Shown here piece by piece: positions 1-5,399 of a DNA stretch of 5,399 nucleotides; within the stretch, counting starts at the first letter, position 1, and every line of letters starts with the position of its first letter. Made by a program: the position numbers and the translations under genes. This DNA comes from Planctomycetota bacterium. GTDB lineage: Bacteria; Planctomycetota; Planctomycetia; Pirellulales; Pirellulaceae. The stretch spans positions 1 through 5,399 of the forward strand of contig JAEZGD010000092.1 of the NCBI GenBank assembly GCA_023417165.1, read 5' to 3'. The notes below the pieces were generated by a model that was given only the letters and a program-made list of their open reading frames with translations, did no database searches and was not told the origin of the DNA.

Positions 1-837
1 GAACTCGATCTCCGCGTGAGCGAGCATGCGCATGCGAGCGCGGCGCGGGGCGGCATCTTTGCCGGCCTCGTCCACAAAGCTGGCCATCTGCTTGGCTATG
101 GCGATGCTGTCGGGCTGAGGATCGGCCAAGAACCGCAACCAGCGAACGCGAAACTCCTGCACGTCGACGTCGACAAAATCTTGCGCCGCTTGCAGGCTGC
201 CATGCGATAGCTCGGCCAGCTTGCCTGCATGTTGCGGATCGCTGGCGATGCCTTGTTCGAGCAGCAGTTGCGCGGCCGTTTCGACATCGAGCGGCGCGAA
301 GCGAATCACCTGCGCGCGCGAGCGGATCGTGGGCAACTGGCGTTGCTCGGTCGTGCCGATCAAAATCAGCACCGAATGCGGCGGCGGTTCTTCAAGCGTT
401 TTCAACAGGCAGTTGGCGCTTTCGCCTTGGCCAGCCGACAGGGTGTCGGCGTCGTCGATAATGCCGATGCGGCGTTTGCCGCCGAAGGGCTTCAGGCCAA
501 TATCGTGGACCAGCCCCTCCTGCATGCGCTTGTCATCGTCGCCGATGAGTTGCGCCAGCGTGATCCGCGATTTGTTCTTCTCCAGACCAACGTAAATCAC
601 GTCGGGATGCGTTCCGGCCGCCACCTGCTGGCACGAAGGACAGGCTTCGCACGGATCGAGGTCAACTTCGGAATGACGTTCGCACAACAAAGCTTGCGCC
701 AGCTTCAGCGCGAACGTGCGTTTGCCAACGCCGGGCGGACCGACGAACAAGAACGTGCTCGCCAGGCGACCGTTGCGCAGCCGCTGCCGAAAGCTTTCGA
801 CAACTTCGTCGTGTCCGTGGATGCCGTGCCAGGTCAT
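1..837 (-). CDS. holB: DNA polymerase III delta-prime subunit, C-terminus cut by window edge
   Basis: Clamp-loader subunit that works with delta and DnaX to load the sliding clamp during replication. The first 279 codons are present; the family usually runs to about 320-350 residues, so the C-terminal collar domain is missing beyond position 1. Visible motifs: P-loop GPPGVGKRT (residues 33-41), four zinc-ligand cysteines (C52, C63, C66, C69), HPDV (77-80), Walker B-like IIDDAD (126-131), LLKTLEEPP (144-152) and TIRSRAQ (170-176), where the family normally has SRC. The HPDV block and the W-x-x-I-x-G-like N-terminus (MTWHGIHGHD) favour delta-prime over DnaX. The ATG at 837 directly precedes this N-terminus; a weak GGAG lies about 13 bases upstream. 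It is last of the visible serS-tmk-holB cluster, 36 bases after tmk. The intact P-loop contrasts with the degenerate one in E. coli delta-prime. Confidence 0.93.
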   Translation of the reverse strand, partial: MTWHGIHGHDEVVESFRQRLRNGRLASTFLFVGPPGVGKRTFALKLAQALLCERHSEVDLDPCEACPSCQQVAAGTHPDVIYVGLEKNKSRITLAQLIGDDDKRMQEGLVHDIGLKPFGGKRRIGIIDDADTLSAGQGESANCLLKTLEEPPPHSVLILIGTTEQRQLPTIRSRAQVIRFAPLDVETAAQLLLEQGIASDPQHAGKLAELSHGSLQAAQDFVDVDVQEFRVRWLRFLADPQPDSIAIAKQMASFVDEAGKDAAPRRARMRMLAHAEIEF

Positions 838-852
838 AGTCGATTGGATTCT

Positions 853-872
853 CCGCTCGGCAGAGCGAGCGG
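853..872. repeat. Small palindrome between tmk and holB
   Basis: Perfect 7-bp inverted repeat, CCGCTCG (853-859) and CGAGCGG (866-872), with a 6-base loop. It fills most of the 36-base gap between the tmk stop and the holB start. No T-run follows on either strand, so it does not look like an intrinsic terminator. It resembles the two palindromes at the other end of tmk (GC-rich CTCG/CGAG arms). Confidence 0.6.
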
Positions 873-873
873 T

Positions 874-1482
874 TTACATACGCGTCTGGGCAATCGCTTG
901 AATCTCGGCTTCGATCGCAGCCGGATCGCGCGTCGCATCGAGCACGAAAATCTCGTTCGGGCGAGCGCGAGCTTCCTGCAGAAAGCCATCGCGCACGCGG
1001 CGCTGATAGTCGAGCCCAAACGCTTCCATCCGATCGGGCGCACGGCCGATACGCTGCACCGCGATTTCGGGATCGATATCTAGCAAGAACGTCAGCGTGG
1101 GACGCACGCCTGCGATGGCAACCTCGCCGACCGCACGCACCTCATCCGCGTTCAGCCCGCCGGCATGCGCTTGATAGACAATATTAGCGAGCAAGTAGCG
1201 ATCGGACACCACCGTCTTGCCGGCCGCCAGGGCAGGGCGGATGAACTCCTCGACCAACTGCGCTCGCGAGGCCATAAACAGCAGCATCTCGGCCCGGCGA
1301 TGGATGGGCGACGTGCTGCCGAGCAGGATCTCGCGGATGTTCTCTCCCAGCGGCGTACCGCCAGGATCGCGGCACGTGACGACGTCTCGCCCTTGCGCCG
1401 TCAGCCAGCGGCAGAAGCGTTCGATTTGCGTCGATTTGCCGGCGCCATCGACGCCATCGAAAGAGAAGAACATAGTTGTCAT
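874..1482 (-). CDS. tmk: Thymidylate kinase (dTMP kinase)
   Basis: Cytoplasmic enzyme that phosphorylates dTMP to dTDP with ATP, a required step to dTTP. With the start at 1482 it is 202 residues, a normal family length. Motifs: FDGVDGAGKSTQ with the P-loop at residues 10-17, RDPGGTPLGE (38-47; usually REPGGT), the DRY motif (95-97) in SDRYLLAN, and an arginine-bearing lid around GRAPDRME (146-153). Glycine at the P-loop position where eukaryotic-type enzymes have arginine, together with arginines in the lid, fits the bacterial type II class. Start choice: ATG at 1482 (MTTMFFSF) or ATG at 1473 (MFFSF), which matches family N-termini better. A TTG at 1581 would extend the frame, but only through palindromic intergenic DNA, and is rejected. 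It lies between serS and holB; tmk-holB adjacency is common in bacteria. Confidence 0.95.
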   Translation of the reverse strand: MTTMFFSFDGVDGAGKSTQIERFCRWLTAQGRDVVTCRDPGGTPLGENIREILLGSTSPIHRRAEMLLFMASRAQLVEEFIRPALAAGKTVVSDRYLLANIVYQAHAGGLNADEVRAVGEVAIAGVRPTLTFLLDIDPEIAVQRIGRAPDRMEAFGLDYQRRVRDGFLQEARARPNEIFVLDATRDPAAIEAEIQAIAQTRM

Positions 1483-1498
1483 CTCGCGGGGCGAGATG
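1480..1498. repeat. Palindrome at the tmk start codon
   Basis: Perfect 8-bp inverted repeat, CATCTCGC (1480-1487) and GCGAGATG (1491-1498), with a 3-base loop. On the minus-strand transcript the last three bases of the hairpin are the AUG at 1482. It is closely related in sequence to the palindrome at 1556-1572. Confidence 0.7.
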
Positions 1499-1555
1499 GT
1501 TGCCCGGCTGGGGAAGCGGAATGTAACTTGCGAGCGAGTGATCGAGCGTAATGCC

Positions 1556-1572
1556 CTCTCGCGGAGCGAGAG
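1556..1572. repeat. Palindrome just downstream of serS
   Basis: Perfect 7-bp inverted repeat, CTCTCGC (1556-1562) and GCGAGAG (1566-1572), with loop GGA. It lies 9 bases past the serS stop on the minus strand. Its core TCTCGCGG-GCGAGA recurs at 1480-1498, so the 99-base serS-tmk gap holds two copies of one palindrome family about 75 bases apart. No U-tract follows, so read-through into tmk is expected. Confidence 0.7.
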
Positions 1573-1581
1573 AGCTACCAA

Positions 1582-2859
<1,278 letters not shown>

Positions 2860-2906
2860 GGAATGTCAGCGCGTAGTGGTCGAGGGCCCAGGCAACGAAA
2901 GCCGCC

Positions 2907-2935
2907 ATTGTAGTGGTGCTAGGCGATGTGGGGAA
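2907..2935 (-). promoter_or_regulatory. Candidate promoter for serS
   Basis: On the minus strand a -10-like TACAAT (2912-2907, 5 of 6 consensus bases) lies about 48 bases before the serS ATG. With a 17-base spacer the -35 position reads TTCCCC (2935-2930), only 3 of 6 matches. The position is plausible for the divergent region, but the support rests mainly on the -10 box. Confidence 0.35.
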
Positions 2936-3117
2936 CGAGGCTGATTTTCCCCTCAGCCGGGCTTTCTGGCGCGTGCGAAACGTGGCGACCTACAACCGGC
3001 ATCGGAAAGCGCAGCGACGCCCTGGCCGGCTGCGAGACCGCGGCGGTTATGCCGGTTATAGCGGCAGTAACTATCCCAACTGTCCTGCGGAATGTGCTTT
3101 TGATGCCTGAAAATCCT

Positions 3118-3145
3118 TTGCGCCGGGTGGTGCGTGTCGTATAAT
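3118..3145 (+). promoter_or_regulatory. Candidate promoter for clpS-mtaB
   Basis: A perfect sigma-70 -10 box TATAAT lies at 3140-3145. The best -35 is TTGCGC (3118-3123) at a 16-base spacing, matching only the TTG of TTGACA. Transcription would start near 3152, leaving a leader of about 60 bases before the clpS GTG. Two TGCCGGT words fall at and just after the predicted start site. Confidence 0.5.
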
Positions 3146-3199
3146 GGCGGGCGGTTTTGCCGGTGATGCGGAATGCCGGTAACTTCTGCGACGGTTAGT

Positions 3200-3204
3200 A
3201 AGGA
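3200..3204 (+). promoter_or_regulatory. Ribosome binding site of clpS
   Basis: AAGGA at 3200-3204, eight bases before the GTG at 3213. It decides for the GTG start. The ATG at 3206 is only one base from the AAGGA and opens a frame that stops after four codons. Confidence 0.65.
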
Positions 3205-3212
3205 TATGCGTC

Positions 3213-3578
3213 GTGTCTGAACAACACTCTGCGGCGGTCATGGAACCGCCCGTCCAAGAACGACAAGCGAAGCGCGAGGCTGAGGCTGCGCGCAACAAGC
3301 CGAAGCGCCAGCCGCGCTATCATGTGATCTTGTGGAACGACAACGATCATTCGTATGACTATGTCCAGCTCATGATGATGGACCTGTTCGGCAAGCCGCT
3401 GGAGAACGCCTTTCAAATTGCGTTTCGCGTCGACAAGACCGGCCGCGCCATTTGTTTGACCACCACGCGCGAACATGCCGAGCTGAAGGTCGAGCAGATT
3501 CATGCTTATGGCGCCGACCCGCTCATTCCCCGCTGCAAGGGTTCGATGTCGGCGACGATCGAGCCGGAACACGATTAA
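3213..3578 (+). CDS. clpS: ClpS-family Clp protease adaptor, variant N-degron pocket
   Basis: ClpS proteins bind N-terminal destabilising residues of substrates and deliver them to the Clp AAA+ unfoldase (ClpA or ClpC) for degradation. This one has 121 residues, slightly longer than E. coli ClpS (106). Residues 1-34 are a charged, Ala/Lys/Arg/Glu-rich tail, as expected for the flexible extension; the core spans about 35-118 (YHVILWNDND at 36-45, GRAICLTTTREHAELKVEQI at 77-96, IEPE at 116-119). An ungapped alignment with E. coli keeps N34 and D35 (N42, D43) but changes D36 to Asn (N44), T38 to His (H46), M40 to Tyr (Y48) and H66 to Asp (D74). The fold is therefore secure, while classical N-degron recognition is uncertain. 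GTG start with a good Shine-Dalgarno. mtaB begins 3 bases after the stop. Confidence 0.88.
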   Translation: MSEQHSAAVMEPPVQERQAKREAEAARNKPKRQPRYHVILWNDNDHSYDYVQLMMMDLFGKPLENAFQIAFRVDKTGRAICLTTTREHAELKVEQIHAYGADPLIPRCKGSMSATIEPEHD

Positions 3579-3581
3579 TTG

Positions 3582-4856
3582 ATGTCTGCGAAGCTCAAGA
3601 CGGTCACTCTCGGCTGCAAAGTTAATCAGTACGAAACCGAATACGTCCGCGAAGGTCTGCTCGGGATCGGCTATACCGATGCCGAGGCAACGCAGGCGGC
3701 GGATCTGTGCATCGTCAATACGTGCACGGTCACGCATGAAGGGGACGCTAAAAGCCGGCAAACCATTCGCCGGCTGGCGCGTGAGAATCCCGACGCACGA
3801 ATCGTGGTCATGGGTTGCTATGCGACGCGCGCCCCAGAAGAAGTGGCCGCGCTCCCCGGTGTTAGCGAAGTCGTTACCGACAAGCGCGAACTGCCCGATC
3901 TGCTGGGGCGGTTTGGCGTGGTCGATATTCCCACCGGCATCAGCGGCTTCACGAGCCGTCGCCGGGCGTATGTCAAAGTGCAAGACGGCTGCATGCTCAA
4001 GTGCAGTTATTGCATCATTCCTTCGGTGCGGCCGCATCTGACGAGCCGCCCCGTCGAGCACATTGTCGCCGAGGTTGAGCGTCTGGTCGCCAATGGCCAT
4101 CGCGAAGTGGTGCTGACGGGGGTTCATCTTGGGCACTATGGCATCGAGTGGAACTGGCGCAAGCCCAAGAGCGAGTGGATTCGTCTGGCGGATCTGGTGC
4201 GCAAGCTGGCCCAACTGCCCGGCGAGTTTCGCATTCGCTTATCGAGTATCGAAGCCACCGAAGTCACGCGCGAATTGATTGCGGTGATGGCCGAATTCCC
4301 TGACAAGGTCTGCCCGCATTTGCATATCTGTTTGCAAAGCGGGTCCGATGCGGTGCTGCGGCGGATGCGCAGGCGTTGGTCGGCGCGGCACTTTGTCGAT
4401 CGCTGCCAACTGGTCAAAGACTCGCTTGACCGTCCAGCGCTGACCACCGATGTGATTGTCGGCTTTCCTGGCGAGACCGACGAAGACTTTGCAGCGACTG
4501 AAGAGGTCGTCCGCACCGTGGGCTTTAGCAAGCTGCATCTGTTTTCGTTCAGCGCGCGGCGCACTACGCCGGCTGCCTCCATGGAGGGGACTGTGGCGCC
4601 CACGGTCGTCGCGCAGCGCTATGCACAATTACGCACAGTCGAGCAAGAGCTGCATCGTGCGTATCTGCACAGCCTTGTCGGCGAGAGGTTGCAGGTCCTT
4701 TTTGAAGGCGCTGGCGAAACCGCTGACACCATGTTGGGAACTGCTTGTCGGTATGCGGCCGTGGAGCTGACTGGTCGGGCCGAAGAGCGTGGTCAATTGG
4801 TGTCAGGCCGCGCGCTACGCGTGAGTAATGACCGGCTCATTGCCGCGCGCCTGTGA
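3582..4856 (+). CDS. mtaB: tRNA t6A37 methylthiotransferase, MtaB-like (radical SAM)
   Basis: Predicted to convert t6A at position 37 of ANN-decoding tRNAs to ms2t6A, using S-adenosylmethionine and two [4Fe-4S] clusters. It is 424 residues, a normal length. N-terminal methylthiotransferase domain: LGCKVNQYE with C12, NTCTVT with C48, MGCYATRAP with C79. Radical SAM domain: CMLKCSYC (C137, C141, C144), LTGVHLGHYG (178-187), LQSGSD (251-256) and GFPGET (294-299). A C-terminal segment from about 362 fits a divergent TRAM RNA-binding domain. LGCKVNQYE and NTCTVTHEGDAKSRQ favour MtaB over the paralogues MiaB and RimO. The start is ATG at 3582; the TTG at 3579 directly after the clpS stop is less likely. 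With 3 bases between genes and no strong Shine-Dalgarno, translation is probably coupled to clpS. After the SAM cysteines it reads VRPHLTSRP in place of the usual ARG-x-x-x-SR, and about eight extra residues lie near 188-200. Confidence 0.93.
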   Translation: MSAKLKTVTLGCKVNQYETEYVREGLLGIGYTDAEATQAADLCIVNTCTVTHEGDAKSRQTIRRLARENPDARIVVMGCYATRAPEEVAALPGVSEVVTDKRELPDLLGRFGVVDIPTGISGFTSRRRAYVKVQDGCMLKCSYCIIPSVRPHLTSRPVEHIVAEVERLVANGHREVVLTGVHLGHYGIEWNWRKPKSEWIRLADLVRKLAQLPGEFRIRLSSIEATEVTRELIAVMAEFPDKVCPHLHICLQSGSDAVLRRMRRRWSARHFVDRCQLVKDSLDRPALTTDVIVGFPGETDEDFAATEEVVRTVGFSKLHLFSFSARRTTPAASMEGTVAPTVVAQRYAQLRTVEQELHRAYLHSLVGERLQVLFEGAGETADTMLGTACRYAAVELTGRAEERGQLVSGRALRVSNDRLIAARL

Positions 4857-4963
4857 CGAAATGTGGCGCGCACGGCTCCCAAGCGCATGGCCGAATAGCC
4901 GAATTGGATTCCTGCGGAATGCCGCATCAACAGATGGGCATGCGTGGGCCGATGCCCCTTGGT

Positions 4964-5025
4964 AGTTGGGGCGAGCGCGGCCATTTCGTCGGGCAGGGCG
5001 GAATGTTCGCACTCTCGCCCCAACT
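4964..5025 (+). terminator. Long-loop inverted repeat, possible mtaB terminator or small RNA
   Basis: AGTTGGGGCGAG (4964-4975) is perfectly complementary to CTCGCCCCAACT (5014-5025), leaving 38 bases between. GCTTTTCTT follows on the plus strand, as in a weak intrinsic terminator, but the loop is unusually long and the stem begins 107 bases past the mtaB stop. A structured non-coding RNA or a chance repeat remain possible. Confidence 0.3.
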
Positions 5026-5070
5026 GCTTTTCTTGGCGCTGTGGTCGGGCCGTTTTCTCTTCGCCACGCT

Positions 5071-5080
5071 CCGCTAGCGG
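5071..5080. repeat. Short perfect palindrome CCGCTAGCGG
   Basis: Ten-base perfect palindrome in the non-coding stretch. Read on the minus strand it continues as GCGGAGCG, a core also found on the plus strand in the palindrome at 1556-1572, so it may be a degenerate member of the same intergenic family. Confidence 0.35.
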
Positions 5081-5189
5081 GCGCACTTGCAGGCAACGCC
5101 AGCACGCGAACAAGCGCTTTGTCGCTTTCTCTCTTTCGCGTTTGCGACGTGTTTGTTACTGTCCCGCCGCTTATCGACTCGACCGCTTA

Positions 5190-5193
5190 GGAG
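5190..5193 (+). promoter_or_regulatory. Ribosome binding site of the secreted-protein gene
   Basis: GGAG (in TTAGGAG, 5187-5193) six bases before the ATG at 5200. It fixes the start and supports a real gene cut by the right edge. Confidence 0.7.
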
Positions 5194-5199
5194 TCTCTT

Positions 5200-5399
5200 A
5201 TGAAGCGGCTTTCGCTGGTAATGATCACTATTTCGGTTCTGGCCGGCATGTGCGTGGCCGCCTGGGTGGACGCTGCTCCGCCTTGGCAAGCGCTCGTACC
5301 TTTTAAGAAGGTCGATGCGGATCCCAACAAAGAGTATCGCTTGACGGAAAACGACGGGCCGTGGCTGATCATGTGCCGCTCGTTTGCCGGCGATACGGC
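5200..5399 (+). CDS. Exported protein of unknown function, N-terminus only
   Basis: Only 66 codons lie inside the window, and the frame is still open at the right edge. The first 25 residues form a clear Sec signal peptide: MKR positive start, a hydrophobic core from about L4 to A21, and a VDA-A cleavage site near residues 25-26. C18 is not in a lipobox (AGM precedes it), so a lipoprotein is unlikely. The mature part begins PPWQALVPFKKVDADPNKEY and contains GPWLIMCRSF (residues 53-62), which looks like the start of a small alpha/beta domain. From memory, planctomycetes have secreted proteins with a similar GPWLIM-x-x-SF-x-G segment, but I cannot name a family. Good Shine-Dalgarno; separated from mtaB by 343 bases, so probably its own transcription unit. 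Confidence 0.75.
   Translation, partial: MKRLSLVMITISVLAGMCVAAWVDAAPPWQALVPFKKVDADPNKEYRLTENDGPWLIMCRSFAGDT

Larger units (their letters stand above)
2860..3212. other. Divergent intergenic region serS / clpS
   Basis: This 353-base region separates oppositely transcribed serS and clpS. It holds a candidate promoter for each direction, two direct copies of GTAGTGGT (2873-2880 and 2910-2917) on the serS side, and four copies of TGCCGGT or its complement (2995-3001 inverted, 3050-3056, 3158-3164, 3174-3180). One TGCCGGT lies in a near-perfect tandem 9-mer (GGCGGTTAT, GCCGGTTAT; 3042-3059). The short reading frames inside it show no recognisable protein and overlap the promoters. I see no RNA gene or riboswitch fold. 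Confidence 0.6.
4857..5199. other. Intergenic region downstream of mtaB
   Basis: These 343 bases lie between mtaB and the secreted-protein gene. I see no convincing coding sequence: short frames on both strands give low-complexity Arg/Ala/Gly products without a family signature. The region holds a short hairpin GGGCAT/ATGCCC (4936-4957), a 12-bp inverted repeat (4964-5025), a 10-base palindrome CCGCTAGCGG (5071-5080) and a pyrimidine-rich stretch around 5124-5136. No convincing promoter for the next gene could be picked. Confidence 0.5.

Noticed and set aside
229..1083. 284-codon plus-strand open frame
   Set aside because: It lies antisense to holB and tmk, which carry clear family motifs. 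Its product shows no recognisable motif and is Arg/Ala-rich, as expected for a shadow frame in GC-rich DNA.
1483..1581. N-terminal extension of tmk to a TTG at 1581
   Set aside because: The added residues come from the palindromic intergenic DNA, and the start would sit directly against the serS stop. Tmk proteins begin just before the FDGVDGAGKST motif.
2913..3144. Two small plus-strand frames (65 and 72 codons)
   Set aside because: They lie in the divergent promoter region and overlap each other and the TATAAT box. They have no ribosome binding site I can defend and no recognisable product.
3206..3220. Four-codon leader frame (ATG at 3206) overlapping the clpS start
   Set aside because: Its ATG is one base from the AAGGA, too close for initiation; probably chance.
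3195..4214. 339-codon minus-strand open frame
   Set aside because: Antisense to clpS and the first half of mtaB, both certain genes. It crosses the clpS ribosome binding site and shows no family signature.
4936..4957. Hairpin GGGCAT/ATGCCC as intrinsic terminator of mtaB
   Set aside because: The stem is only 6 bp with a 10-base loop, and no T-run follows.
4793..5113. Small frames on both strands after mtaB
   Set aside because: Low-complexity products. They overlap the mtaB end or the inverted repeat, without supporting start signals.
5200..5256. Lipoprotein signal in the last gene (C18)
   Set aside because: The residues before the cysteine are A-G-M. A lipobox needs a small residue at -1, and a standard VDA-A cleavage site lies downstream.

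Overview
The window looks like chromosomal DNA of a planctomycete, probably of the Pirellulales type. The grounds are the GC-rich sequence (about 60% by eye), the ClpS-like and MtaB sequence variants, the secreted protein at the right edge, and short GC-rich palindromes between genes. This taxonomic call is inference from protein flavour; no rRNA or other marker is present. All genes but the last are housekeeping genes, and I see no mobile element, CRISPR array, tRNA or rRNA.

Layout. The left half (1-2859) is a minus-strand cluster read right to left: serS (seryl-tRNA synthetase), tmk (thymidylate kinase) and holB (DNA polymerase III delta-prime, cut by the left edge). The three genes are separated by 99 and 36 bases, and both gaps contain small perfect palindromes. 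A 353-base divergent intergenic region (2860-3212) carries a candidate promoter in each direction and four copies of a 7-base word. The right half is plus strand: clpS (Clp protease adaptor) and mtaB (tRNA methylthiotransferase), 3 bases apart and surely co-transcribed. A 343-base non-coding stretch with a 12-bp inverted repeat follows, then the start of a gene for an exported protein of unknown function.

How the genes relate. serS charges tRNA-Ser, tmk makes dTDP for DNA synthesis, and holB is part of the clamp loader. The tmk-holB adjacency is common in bacteria. On the other side, clpS (protein turnover) and mtaB (tRNA anticodon-loop modification at A37) share an operon. They touch translation and proteostasis, but no direct functional link is evident.

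I found no clear new multi-gene system. The points most worth a second look are the ClpS protein, whose residues at the classical N-degron pocket are substituted, and the family of intergenic palindromes, one of which folds over a possible tmk start codon.
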